This document shows positions 9,561 through 19,821 of a DNA stretch of 64,000 nt, piece by piece. Under the pieces are notes generated by a model. That model was not told where the DNA came from. It made no database searches and saw only the letters and a program-made list of their open reading frames with translations. Position 1 is the stretch's first letter; the number at the start of each line of letters is the position of its first letter. Position numbers and translations under genes: made by a program. The DNA is from Balneolaceae bacterium (GTDB taxonomy: Bacteria > Bacteroidota > Rhodothermia > Balneolales > Balneolaceae), in the NCBI GenBank assembly GCA_034521495.1, contig JAXHMK010000022.1, forward strand, positions 62,001 through 126,000, read 5' to 3'.

Positions 9561-10022
9561 ATGAAACAATACTTTCACATCAATATCGAACATAAAACCA
9601 GGGAGCGGAGAATTCTAAACGCTTTGTTGGCGCTCGTGACTGGAATTTTAACACTTACCTATCCAAACTTTCTTTACCTGATTGCAGGCGGATATCTCAT
9701 CGCTCTTGCACTGGTATTTATGTATGCCAGAACACCTGCAATTATTGCTGCTATCCCTTTGATAACAGGGGTTCTGATTTTTGTTTTTCCGGAAGTCATT
9801 CCCATCACCTTTGCCGTTTTTCTTGGCTTTTTTGGGGTAATCCTTCTAATGGTATTCCAGTTTTCCATTATGGGATTTCTGACTCTTATCATCGCCATTT
9901 TAATCGTGATGAATCCCGATTCGGTGGCCTATTTTATTGCGGCATTTCTATTACTCTACGGTGCCACAAACCTGATAAAATACTTTCAGAATCCAAGAGA
10001 TCGGTCCGGGTTGGTTCAATGA
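9561..10022 (+). CDS. DUF308/HdeD-family membrane protein
   Basis: 153-residue hydrophobic protein with about five to six closely spaced membrane helices and short loops, in the pattern of DUF308 (HdeD-like) proteins of unknown function. Alternating short helices such as ILNALLALVTGILTLTYP and AIIAAIPLITGVLIFVFPE match the internal repeat of that family. Its last 84 bases, with the stop codon and 9 bases beyond, are duplicated 17.25 kb downstream at 27193-27285, so the gene end serves as the left boundary of the accessory island. Confidence 0.8.
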   Translation: MKQYFHINIEHKTRERRILNALLALVTGILTLTYPNFLYLIAGGYLIALALVFMYARTPAIIAAIPLITGVLIFVFPEVIPITFAVFLGFFGVILLMVFQFSIMGFLTLIIAILIVMNPDSVAYFIAAFLLLYGATNLIKYFQNPRDRSGLVQ

Positions 10023-10031
10023 TTTTTGATC
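9939..10031 (+). repeat. Left 93-bp direct repeat bounding the accessory island
   Basis: Matches 27193-27285 in the same orientation with a single mismatch (C at 9971, T at 27225). It covers the final 27 sense codons and stop of the DUF308 gene plus 9 bases. The position, at a gene's 3' end with the gene kept whole, is what integration of a site-specific element produces. Confidence 0.9.
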
Positions 10032-10037
10032 CTCCAT

Positions 10038-10070
10038 CCCGTCAGACCGCTGCCTTTGCGGTCAGACGGG
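10038..10070. repeat. REP-like palindrome CCGTC-GACCGC family
   Basis: Arms CCCGTCAGACCGC and GCGGTCAGACGGG around TGCCTTT, with one mismatch in the middle of the stem. It lies just inside the left direct repeat of the island. Confidence 0.7.
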
Positions 10071-10487
10071 TAAAGTTGTTGGATGGCTTATAACCTGTTG
10101 CACGATTTAATACGCTGCCAGGATACCCATCGGACGGTAAAAACAGCCATCTGATGGGGAAGTTGAATGTATTAGAAACCCGAGTTTGATTGTTAAATTC
10201 GGATCTTTGAGTTCCCCACCTTCTCAAGGGAGGGGATTTGACTACCAGGGGTGTGTGTCAGGAGAGTTCAGTTGTACATTTTACAGAAGCTCGTTCTGGG
10301 CAAGAAAACCCTGATTCAATCGCTGCACCGAGCCCCTCCTTCATCGAGAGGGGATTGTTACCAAATTCGGCTATTTTTTGGTAAGAGATCAGATGCTGTA
10401 AGACGCTAAACACATACCTCCAGGAAAGGAGGGGACTTTCACTCACTACATTCAATAACTTTTGAATTGAAATCAGCTTTGAAAGAG

Positions 10488-10610
10488 GGCTTTGCAAAAC
10501 CGTGGTTATTGGTCAATCTGAACTCGATTCAGATTCTCCATTCGTCTTTATAGCCAGTATCTGGAGATCCTGAATCAAGTTCAGGATGACGGGCAGAGTT
10601 TTGCAAAGCC
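10488..10610. repeat. MITE-like element with GGCTTTGCAAAAC ends
   Basis: Perfect 13-bp inverted ends (10488-10500 and 10598-10610). The inside is itself an inverted repeat made of TGAACTCGATTCAGA and TGAATCAAGTTCAGGATGAC blocks. It shares its core, but not its ends, with the elements at 34274 and 52148. Confidence 0.75.
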
Positions 10611-10688
10611 TTCTGAAAGTATATGGACTGTTAAGATTCATTCATTTTATTACATTGGGTACAGTAAGAAAACCAAGACATTCAACAG

Positions 10689-13600
10689 ATGACGATTTCG
10701 GAGTACATCAACAACATCAATAAACGCTACAAAACGGGAATTTCAAGAGAGCATGCCTATCGCGGGGATTTGCAGAACCTGCTGGAAGGGATGCTGAAAA
10801 ATGTTCTGGTGACCAATGAACCGGCCAGGATCGAGTGCGGGGCACCTGATTTTATTCTCACGCAGAAAGATATTCCCGTCGGGTACATCGAAGCGAAGGA
10901 TATTGGGGAACCGCTGACCGGCAGCAAGCACAAAGAACAGTTCAACCGCTACAAAGAGTCGCTGCCCAATATTATTTTTACCGATTATCTCGATTTTCAT
11001 TTCTACAGGGATGATGAGTTTGTGGTGTCGGTTCGGATCGCGGAAGTGGCCGGAGATTCAATCCGTGCGGTGCCGGAAAACGAAGACAAATTCCGGCAGA
11101 TGATCAACGATTTTGCCACCCATTCTCTGCAAACGATCAAATCATCCTCCAAACTCTCCAAGATGATGGCAGCCAAAGCACGGCTTCTCTCAGAAATTAT
11201 TGAAAACGCACTGAATGCGGACAAAGAGAGTACAGATCGTGTGCATGAACCCTCTAACACCACACTGCGGGAACAGCTTGCCGCTTTTCAAAATGTGCTG
11301 ATTCACGATATTGACGAGAAAGAGTTTGCCGATATTTATGCCCAGACTATCGCCTACGGAATGTTTGCCGCGCGCCTGCACGACACCACGCTGGAAACCT
11401 TCTCCCGGTTTGAGGCCGCCCGGCTGATTCCCAAATCGAACCCGTTTCTGCGAAAGCTGTTCCAGTACATTGCCGGGTATGATCTGGACGAGCGGATCGA
11501 CTGGATTGTAGATGCCCTGGCCGACATCTTCCGTGCCACCGATGTGGACGGCCTTCTGAGCAATTTCGGCAAATCGACCCAACAAACAGACCCGGTCATA
11601 CACTTCTATGAAACCTTCCTGGCCGAGTTCGATCCCAAATTGCGTAAAAAACGTGGGGTTTGGTACACCCCCGATCCGGTGGTGAATTTTATTGTAAGAG
11701 CAGTGGATGATATTCTGAAGAATGAGTTTGGCTTGAAAGACGGCCTGGCCGATACCTCCAAAACCACCGTGAAGGTGAAAGTACCCACGCACGACAAGCG
11801 CCATAAAGATAATATGGTATTCGAAGAACGGGAAGTACATAAAGTACAATTGCTTGATCCTGTTGCCGGAACCGGGACGTTCCTGGCAGAAGTGATTAAA
11901 CAGATCTACAAAAAATTTGAAGGGCAGCAGGGCATCTGGCCCGACTATGTGGAGAACCACCTGATTCCCCGACTGAACGGGTTTGAAATTTTGATGGCCA
12001 GCTACGCCATGGCCCACCTGAAGCTGGACCTGCTGCTGAAAGAGACCGGCTACGACCGCGAAAGCAGTCAGCGGTTCCGGGTTTATCTGACCAACTCCCT
12101 CGAAGAGCACCACCCCGATACCGGCACTCTCTTTGCCGGATGGCTGAGCGACGAAGCCAATGAAGCCAATCACATCAAACGCGATACGCCGGTGATGGTG
12201 GTTTTGGGGAATCCGCCGTATTCAGTCAGTAGCTCAGTAATAAATCAGAGTTGGATTGAAAAATTATAAGTATGATGTATAAAAAAGATTTGATAGAGAA
12301 GAATATTCAACCACTTTCAGATGATTATATGAAAGTTTATTAGATATGGGCAATATTTTATTAACAAAAATGGTGAAGGTGTTTTAGCTTACATTAAGTA
12401 ATCAACAGCTTTATTCGATGGATTCATACATCGAGAAGATAAGAGAGAAGTTTACTTGAGGAGTTTGATGAGATTTATATACTTGATCTTGCATGGGAAG
12501 CTACAAGAAGAAAGAAATAACCAGATGATGGAAATACAGATGAAAATGTGTTTGATATCCAACAAGGTGTTTCAATTAATCTTTTCATTAAAGAATGTAG
12601 CAATGACAAGAAAATTAGCTGAAGTCTATCAAGGATTTATTTGGTAATAAGAGAATCATAAATATCAAAATTATTTGAACTAATAATCGATTTAGACACA
12701 TAGAATGGAAAGATTAATTAAACGAGACCTGATTATATATTTTTCCTCAAAGATGTCAATATGAATACGAAACAATATAATGCAGGATTTGAATTAGATG
12801 AGCTATTCTATCAAAAATATGGAGCAGGTAACTGCAAACGACAAGAGATGATCTTATTTAGTAGAATTCGAAAAGAATGCTAAAATCAATGAAATATTTA
12901 GAAAATTGCTGAATGATTCTTTTAGCGAAAAAGTATGACATAAAAATTATAAGATAAGAAATTCTATCTTCATATAAGTGCTTGAGAAAATGCAGGAGTG
13001 AAAATTATTCACAGAAATTCAGCTATAAAGAATTACAATTATCGTCTATTTCGATAATAGATAATATTTATTACGATCGATAATTTATTGTGGCCATAGC
13101 TTCTTTACAACATTATGAGCATTTGCTTAAAATTGAAAATAGGGTTTGATCATGGTAAACAGCAATGCCACAGTATGATTGTTCAATCATAATTTGCTTT
13201 GATCACAAAGACAATTACTGATCATAATTCCATTTGTCTTCAACCACGGGGAAGCTGCTTATTTTTCCTGCTTTATTTATACCCTGAAGAATCCACCTCA
13301 GCAAACCCTCGATGGCACACCCGAACGCAAACCCAATCTCGATCCAAAAATCGTCAAGAAGATAGCGGAAGGCTTAGGACTGAAGTTTGTTCCAGAAAAA
13401 GAGATCTCCCCTGGAGGGGAGTACTCCGCGAATGCGGAGGGAGGGGTGTCAGGTAAGGACGATACACCCACCGACTCCGACTCATCGTCGGAGCCACCTC
13501 CCTCAAGGGAGGATCTATCTGCCACAAACAGGAAAACCGGCAAAGTGCAGATCAACGATGAGCAGTACTTCGGCAACGTCCCCTTAAAAGCCTGGGAGTT

Positions 13601-13772
13601 CTACATCGGCGGCTACCAGCCCGCCGAAAAATGGCTCAAAGACCGCCGCGACCGCACGCTGAGCATGGAAGAGATTCAGCACTACCAGAAGATTATTGTG
13701 GCCTTAATGGAGACGGAGAGGTTGATGAGGGAGATTGATGGGGTATTTGAATTACAAAACAATGAGGAATAA
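10689..13772 (+). pseudogene. Type ISP restriction-modification enzyme, broken and internally deleted
   Basis: Type ISP enzymes join nuclease, translocase, adenine methylase and target recognition in one chain. The intact 5' part (526 codons, 10689-12269) holds the PD-(D/E)XK nuclease (GAPDFILTQKDIPVGYIEAKD), methylase motif I (PVAGTGTFL) and motif IV (NPPY). From about 12240 the sequence becomes AT-rich and continues to encode family segments (for example DEIYILDL, ENVFDIQQGVSINLF), but in changing frames with many small indels. At 13300-13405 family sequence returns in one frame (QTLDGTPERKPNLDP), meets a palindromic repeat (13406-13512), and resumes at NRKTGKVQINDEQYF through IGGYQPAEKWLKDRRDRTL to the stop. 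The section normally between VPEKE and that block is missing, so the gene cannot give a normal product. Confidence 0.85.
13406..13512. repeat. Intergenic-type palindromic repeat lying in frame inside the Type ISP gene
   Basis: Contains CTCCCCTGGAGGGGAG, TCCGCGAATGCGGA, CGACTCATCGTCG and CCTCCCTCAAGGGAGG palindromes. The same architecture occurs in non-coding DNA at about 38690-38745. Here the frame reads through it without a stop, joining two parts of the gene. Confidence 0.75.
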
Positions 13773-13773
13773 T

Positions 13774-16615
13774 ATGAATGATCCAAGAGGTTCAGTTTGG
13801 CAGAAGTGGGATTTGCATGTACATACACCAATATCTTATGAACAGAAATTCGGAAATGATTGGGACGAATATGTAAAGCAACTGAAATCAAAGGCTATTG
13901 AGCATGGAATAAATGTAATGGGAGTTACAGATTATTTTTCGATTGATGGTTACTGAGAAACTATGCAATGAGTTTGAACCAAAAGGACAGCCACTACTTG
14001 AATTAAAGAATGAAAAATTTCTTCATTTAATCCCAAATGTGGAGCTTAGATTGGAGAATTTTTGGAGATGAGGACGTATCAATTAATTTACATGTAATAT
14101 TCAGCGAAAAGTTAACTCCTACTGCGATTCGTGATTCTTTTCTTGAAGAACTGGATGTTTCTTTTCAAGGTCATAGCATTTCATGTAAAAAAAATAATTT
14201 AATAAAGATAGGATATGCAGAGGTAAATAAAGGGGCTTATAATGCCAATATTAATATTGATGACTTAACTGAGGGTGCAGAACAAAAATATCTAAAAACT
14301 GCGTTAAGATTAATAACTCTCAACTTCCGAAATATTAAAGATGAGTTATATAATTTTAAAAAAAAGTTGCCAGGTTGGGGCATGAATAAAGATTCTTATG
14401 CTTTTTTAATAGCAGCAAAAGGGCACGGTAGCTTAGATAGTTTACAATGGGTTGATGAACTTACAAAAGATGAACAAGAATTAGGTAGAGCAGGAAATAT
14501 TAGACAATCATTATTACATCATGCTGATGCTTGTTTTACTAATCATGATGGTGATCGTGAATTTTGTTTAGGGTTAAACAATGCTTGTCCCAGTGAAGAG
14601 TATCTTAATCGTTTTAATAGTTTTAAAGCTTGTGTATGGGGATCAGATGCTCACGAATATAAAAATTTATTTCATCCTTCAAATGGTACGACTAAAGATT
14701 ATACATGGATTAAAGCAGATCCAACTTTTGAAGGGTTTAAACAAATTTTGTTCGAACCAAAATACAGAGCACATATTGGAGAAAATGCCCCACCACCACC
14801 ACCAAAATCGATTGATAAATTAACTTTTAGTATTGATCGTAAGCTTTCCGTGAAAAAAGAAAGAAGAAGAAAACGAAGATTTTCGTCTAAGGAGAAATTT
14901 TGATCTAAAATTTAGTCCAAATCTTAATTGTTTAATTGGTGGAAGAGGAACAGGTAAGAGTACAATTCTAAATCTGATAAAATTAAAAACTTCAGAAGAG
15001 ATAAAGGAACTTTACGATGAATCAGAAATAATTGATGAAAATGGAAGTCCTGTTCAATTAAAGGATGCTGTTACAATTGAAGGAACCTCAAGTCATGAAA
15101 TTGAATTTCTAAGTCAAAATGAAATAGAACAATTTGCTTTGAATACACTTGCATTCACAAAAGTTGTATATGAGAGGTTAAAGCAGATTGGGGACAGATA
15201 TGCGCTCAAAGATAAAGGTTCTGAACTGTATGATTTTTTGGATGAATTAAATAGTGCAATTAACAGGCAAGTAAGAAAAATAAGTTTATTGCAAGAGAAG
15301 AAGAGGCTGGAGAATCTTCGTGGTGACAAAAATAAGGAAATAAGCATTCTTAAAGATGAGGACTATTTGGAGCTACAACAAGCAATCAATGGTTGCAGTA
15401 AGGAATTAACTAAGCTTAAAAACTCAAGGAAAAAGCTTGAAAATATGCTTAAAGATATTCAAGAGCTTATCCAAAAGTATAAATTAGAAGATGAAGTGGA
15501 AACGGATGAATTTTCCGAGGTAATCATTGATATTATTAGTACTCTTCAGAAATATTATGACGATCATTGTGAAAGGATAAAAGGACAGAGTGAAAGAGAA
15601 AAGGAATTAGAAAGAGACTTAAAATCTGCAAAAGATGATTTGAAAGACTATCTAACAGATTTAGGGTATGAAGAACAAAACATTAGTAATATTTCGAGTG
15701 CACAAGCTGAATCAAATGAATTGAGTGCAGAAATAGAAAAGATTGATCAAGAGATTAATATTATTGACGAAAGGAATTCATTAGTTTCAATTGATGATAA
15801 TTTAAGAGAAGAATTCGAAGGATTATTGATTCCTCGAATTGAGGAATTGAATGAAATGCTTAAAGCCATAAGTGAAACAACTCAGGAAGTAGAAGAAATT
15901 GCTTTGTCATATGAGTTTGATATAGATCGAGCGTTTGAGGATTTCTGCAAAAAATTCAACAAAGAACAACTTCCAACATTTGAATCTGGAACCTCACTAT
16001 CAGACAAAGATGTAATAGCACTTTTCAGAAATATAATTTCAGAAGATTTTACTATAAAATCAGATGATGAAATTCTTAAATGAGCTAAATGACAAGCGTG
16101 ATAATATCAAAACAAATAAAGTGATTTTCGATTATTTCAATCTAAATCAGGATGAGCATTTGAAGTTACTTAAGATCGTATCATCATCTACATAGAACAA
16201 ATGTAGAAAAATATTTGAAGATCAAGGTAAGCTACTGATGGTAGAGATATTAAAAGTAGTTCATTCGGACAAAGGTGTACTGCTGCAATGGTTATTCTTT
16301 TATCAATGGGAAATAATCCAATAATAATAGATGAACCAGAAGCACACCTCGATAGTGGTTTAATAGCTAAAATATTTGGTTACCCTTATAAAAGAAAGAA
16401 AACAGCATAGGCAGATAATTTTTGCTACTCACAATGCAAATTTTGTGATTAATGGGGATTCTGAACTTATTCATATTTTAACAATGAATGATGATAATTT
16501 GACTGAAATTACTCCCACCACTATTGAAAATATTTCTCATCGTTCAAATTTATACAATCTCGAAGGTGGTGAAGAAGCATTTAAGCAACGTGAGAAGAAA
16601 TATAATTTCCAATAG
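13774..16615 (+). pseudogene. TrlF-like PHP-domain/SMC-like ATPase, frameshifted
   Basis: The N-terminus WQKWDLHVHTP with GVTDYFSIDGY is a PHP phosphoesterase-type domain. After a frameshift near 13955 the frame continues as DEDVSINLHVIFSEKL to about 14890. After another it reads LNCLIGGRGTGKST (Walker A, about 14940), a long acidic coiled coil (15139-16083), and after further shifts an ABC-type C-terminal half with IIFATHNANFVIN (16415-16450) and the final stop. A PHP domain fused to an SMC-like ATPase is the layout of proteins annotated TrlF family; a role in phage defence is suspected, not shown here. The Walker B region (about 16200-16375) is damaged by stops. The DNA is visibly AT-rich compared with flanking genes. 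Confidence 0.75.
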
Positions 16616-16635
16616 ATCTATTTGTTTGTGACCCT

Positions 16636-17118
16636 GAAATCCACCCGAACCTCTTCATCGGCAACGAAACCGATTACGATTTCAAGGTCAAAAACCAAGA
16701 AGGCTGGAGTGTGGTACACGCCTGTAAAGAACCCTGCCATCGTCAGGCGCTTGGGTATTCAGGAAGAGGGGCACCGAAAGATCACCCTGAATATCTGATG
16801 GCTAAAAGGGGTAACAGGCTCATTCTCAATCTGGTGGATGCGAAAGACCCGGCTTTCATTTCAAAAGAGATAATTGACGAAGCACTGTCTTTTATCGATG
16901 AACAGTTGAGCAACGGACAGAAAGTGCTTGTGCACTGTAACCAGGGGCAGAGTCGTTCGCCCGGTATTGGGTTGCTTTATTTGGCGAAAGAAGGCATCAT
17001 CAAAAACAGATCCTTTAAGGAGGCTTTGACAGAGTTTGAAGAGATCTATCCGGGAATGAATATGGCTGGCGGGATGCGCGGGTTTTTGGTGGGGTATTGG
17101 GATGAGTATATGGTGTGA
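16636..17118 (+). CDS. Dual-specificity-phosphatase-like protein (start disrupted)
   Basis: The frame is open from before 16636 and reads [20 protein letters not shown], then [10 protein letters not shown], and near the C-terminus [15 protein letters not shown], the C(X)5R catalytic loop of cysteine phosphatases. Two relatives of the 5' end (21628 and 26322) start ATGACCGAAATCCA; here the corresponding stretch is GTGACCCTGAAATCCA, two extra bases, which puts the original start out of frame. A GTG at 16711 could start a shorter protein of 135 residues that keeps the catalytic motif. Substrate unknown. It directly follows the ATPase pseudogene. Confidence 0.7.
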   Translation, partial: EIHPNLFIGNETDYDFKVKNQEGWSVVHACKEPCHRQALGYSGRGAPKDHPEYLMAKRGNRLILNLVDAKDPAFISKEIIDEALSFIDEQLSNGQKVLVHCNQGQSRSPGIGLLYLAKEGIIKNRSFKEALTEFEEIYPGMNMAGGMRGFLVGYWDEYMV

Positions 17119-17125
17119 TTAAAAA

Positions 17126-17179
17126 ATGACTGAGTATTTAGCATATATCGATGAATCAGGTGTTCCACAATTTCAATGA
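17126..17179 (+). pseudogene. Remnant of a DUF3800-type gene start
   Basis: Encodes MTEYLAYIDESGVPQFQ and then a stop. The YIDESG opening is typical of DUF3800 proteins of mobile and defence loci. Nothing of the rest of such a gene follows. Confidence 0.45.
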
Positions 17180-17211
17180 AAGTGCCTCTGAAATTTTCTC
17201 CTAATTGAAGT

Positions 17212-18066
17212 TTGACACCGGAGAATTATCAACAAAGTTTGGCGGAAAATAAAAGTTACATATCTGTAAATTCGGTTTTAAAAGTATTAGATACCGGGGA
17301 AGATCCAATCAAAGTATTGGCAGAGGATGAAAATGCTTATCTGATCAAGCATAATATCCGGGAAAACAGTTTCCCAAATCTTGCCCGCGAGTGGATATGC
17401 TACCGGCTTTTCAGGCATTTCAAGGTATCTACACCCAAAGCCGAACTGCTATTCTTTGATCCGATGTTGTTTCAGGAAGAACTTATGTCATTGACCGGTC
17501 GATTTGCAAAACAGATTGTATTTGGATCCAGATGGCTGCAAGCGCGGGATGATCTTAAAGATGAGATCTATTCCGGCAAATCCGACACGAAAGAAAAGCT
17601 GTTGAATCCGTTAGAACTGGCAAAGATTTTAGTGATGGATATATGGTTAAAGAACAGTGACCGTCAATCAGGAAATTTGAATATAATTGTATCCAAACAG
17701 AAGCTCTATGCGATTGATCACTCCGCTACTTTTGACCAGGAGCCATTCATTCGTTTGGCAGAAGCCGACAGAAAAGAGTATTTTGTGGAGCCGGGCGAAA
17801 TCGGGGATTTGATCATTAACTCCAATTATTTTAACTACTATTTTAAGCGGTATCCAAAAGAGTTTGAAAACGCCGGAATAAATCTCTGTGAGAAAATAGA
17901 AGTAACTGATGAAGCGTTGTTGAATAAGATTCTGGATAGCTTGCCTGAAAGCTGGCAAATAAGTAATGAGGAGAAAAAAGCTATTATTGAGTATTTGATG
18001 TTTCGGAAATCAAAACTCAAAGAGTTATTTATCGGGCATCTAAACTTTAACAGACAAAAACCATGA
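17212..18066 (+). CDS. HipA-like kinase-fold protein (HipA_2 family)
   Basis: 284 residues. The C-terminal half carries the kinase-like catalytic motifs: LVMDIWLKNSDRQSGNLNI (catalytic Asp and metal-binding Asn) and LYAIDHSATFD (metal-binding Asp). This pattern belongs to the HipA_2 group of HipA-like proteins, shorter than classic HipA and without its N-terminal subdomain. The start is TTG at 17212, after a short AGGA-like purine stretch; the next Met is near residue 83, too late. It overlaps the next gene by 4 bases (ATGA), so the two are co-translated. It may phosphorylate a protein target, but no substrate can be inferred. Confidence 0.75.
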   Translation: MTPENYQQSLAENKSYISVNSVLKVLDTGEDPIKVLAEDENAYLIKHNIRENSFPNLAREWICYRLFRHFKVSTPKAELLFFDPMLFQEELMSLTGRFAKQIVFGSRWLQARDDLKDEIYSGKSDTKEKLLNPLELAKILVMDIWLKNSDRQSGNLNIIVSKQKLYAIDHSATFDQEPFIRLAEADRKEYFVEPGEIGDLIINSNYFNYYFKRYPKEFENAGINLCEKIEVTDEALLNKILDSLPESWQISNEEKKAIIEYLMFRKSKLKELFIGHLNFNRQKP

Positions 18067-18938
18067 ACTCCCTGATCCGATATCGTATTTTTTATTGGGT
18101 TCCCAATACTCTGTCCGGCGAACGGATAGCGGCAGGACTGTGCCTGTACGACAGGGAAGCGGACCGGCTCGACACGCACTGGATCGGCCAAAGGGAATTG
18201 TCGCGGCTGCAAAAGATATTTTCTTTCAGCAGCAAAGCCGATTCCCAAGATGTATTGAATCTGTTGAGTGAAACGGATGGGAACTGGAAATCCAAGGCTT
18301 ACGATCCTTCATTTTGGAACTACATTGAAAGTTACTGGAATGGAATTGTACAGGTTTCTGAAGAACGTAAACTCTACTATGAAGGCAATGCGTCTGATTT
18401 TTCGCGCAAAAGCGAAATGTTAAAGAACCAATTTTTGCCGCTTTCTGGCCTTAAATCAAAAAGGAAATCCGGTGGTTCGAAAAAAATCACCCGAAATTTT
18501 GAGCGCTGGGTGAAAGAGATAAAGATTGAGGAAAAAGTTACGTTAGGGAAAGAGATCCCGGAGCATGGGAAATACCACCTTCTTAAATCGATCTATCTGG
18601 ATCTGGGGGCAGACAATGGCCAGATGATTGGCTCGGCAGGTATTGACTTTTCATTAACTCACAAAACACTCACCGAAAAAGCACACGCCTACTTTGCCGG
18701 TTTCCAAAGTATCAGAAATGTAGAACGGGGAGGGGATTTCAGTCTTGTTGTCCACAGGAAAGGCAAAGCATACCAATCTATTGAGAAAAAAGATTCTCAA
18801 TTGTATGATGATTTTCGTTACCGGTGCAGGGATTTGAATATCAGAGTTCTTAAACTCGATGAACTGAAAGATTACATAGAAGATCTTTCCGAAAAACCGG
18901 ATTTAAGGCCGCTTGAACTGGAAGAGGTTGAAGAATAA
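18063..18938 (+). CDS. DUF3037-family partner of the HipA-like protein
   Basis: 291 residues. The N-terminus RYRIFYWVPNTLSGERIAAGLCLYD matches the pattern of DUF3037 proteins, which are commonly encoded next to HipA_2 kinases. The central region is basic (KSKRKSGGSKK) and the C-terminus acidic (PLELEEVEE). The ATGA overlap with the upstream kinase gene supports a two-protein unit, perhaps toxin-antitoxin-like. Function of DUF3037 is unknown. Confidence 0.7.
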   Translation: MNSLIRYRIFYWVPNTLSGERIAAGLCLYDREADRLDTHWIGQRELSRLQKIFSFSSKADSQDVLNLLSETDGNWKSKAYDPSFWNYIESYWNGIVQVSEERKLYYEGNASDFSRKSEMLKNQFLPLSGLKSKRKSGGSKKITRNFERWVKEIKIEEKVTLGKEIPEHGKYHLLKSIYLDLGADNGQMIGSAGIDFSLTHKTLTEKAHAYFAGFQSIRNVERGGDFSLVVHRKGKAYQSIEKKDSQLYDDFRYRCRDLNIRVLKLDELKDYIEDLSEKPDLRPLELEEVEE

Positions 18939-18977
18939 GTCATTCTTTTTAAAGAGTTCCTAAAATCTTTATGCTCC

Positions 18978-19344
18978 ATGAATGCAAAAAGTTCTAATAA
19001 TGTCGAAGAAATTCGAAGCGAGTTCCAAAAACTGTTCGAACAATCTGCTGAAGAGCAGGCTGATCACCGGGCACAGATGCTCTCCTATGTTTTCCTGAGC
19101 GAGGCTCAAAAAAGCGATGAATCGTAAAAGCTGAACTCGCAAAAGGCTGGCCAAAGAGATCGGCACATCCGCCAGCTATCTCACACAGCTCTTTCGAGGC
19201 GACCGTCTGTTGAATTTCAAGACCGTGGCGAAAATTGAAGCGGCGCTGGACATCGAATTTAGAGTATCTGTATCACACGATACTGCCACATATCAAAATA
19301 GCGAAGAGTTGAACCTGAACCATTCCCAGGTAAATGAACCTTGA
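18978..19344 (+). pseudogene. Xre-type helix-turn-helix protein, frameshifted
   Basis: The first frame (MNAKSSNNVEEIRSEFQKLF to AQKSDES) stops at about 19126. In another frame the sequence goes on with RLAKEIGTSASYLTQLFRGD and KTVAKIEAALDIEFRVSV, a clear Xre/Cro HTH ending. One or two small indels near 19110-19145 separate the halves. It was probably the antidote or regulator of a lost module. A 32-codon ORF (19342-19440) that follows is unrecognised. Confidence 0.65.
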
Positions 19345-19448
19345 TTGTGGATGTAATTGCATATTCGGCGAGGCAGAAGTATGAGCCAAAAGAGTACATG
19401 AAGAAGAAAGGCGGTCACAATTTTTTCCTTAACCATTAGAAGTTGCCC

Positions 19449-19589
19449 ATCGGCGGCTACCATCCCGCCGAAAAATGGCTCAAAGACCGCCGCGACCGCA
19501 CGCTCAGCATGGAGGAGATTCAGCACTATCAGAAGATTATCGTGGCGTTGATGGAGACGGATAGGATTATGGGGGAAATCGGCTTATAA
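19449..19589 (+). pseudogene. Second copy of the Type ISP gene 3' end
   Basis: 46 codons reading IGGYHPAEKWLKDRRDRTL, then SMEEIQHYQKIIVALMET, to a stop. It is nearly identical in DNA to the 3' end of the Type ISP pseudogene (about 13597-13740). No other part of such a gene is nearby. The following 230 bp to 19821 contains no recognisable gene. Confidence 0.8.
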
Positions 19590-19821
19590 TGAATTGCTCT
19601 CCGAAAAATTCTGACAATGTCATAATTTTCATAAGATAGATACGAATTAAGAGAAATTATTACTACTTTAAAGTATGATTTGATTGACATGTCAGATAAT
19701 AAATAAATACAATCTTCAGCTTTCTTAAGAAATAGTTGATGGAGACAGAGTAAAATTGACGTGTTCACAGACGAATTTAAACTTTGAACACGAAACCGTA
19801 ACCGCCTGAGGAACCTTAGCA

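Larger units (their letters stand above)
10023..10688. other. Repeat-rich gap at the left end of the island
   Basis: No gene recognised. It holds the end of the 93-bp direct repeat, a REP-like palindrome at 10038-10070, several AGGGGAGG/CCTCCC-type palindromes (about 10210-10440) and a MITE-like element at 10488-10610. Confidence 0.7.

Noticed and set aside
11190-12173. 327-codon ORF on the minus strand
   Set aside because: Antisense shadow of the intact Type ISP 5' part; no family features.
17212-18066. Full-length HipA
   Set aside because: Too short and lacks the N-subdomain 1; the motifs fit the HipA_2 group instead.
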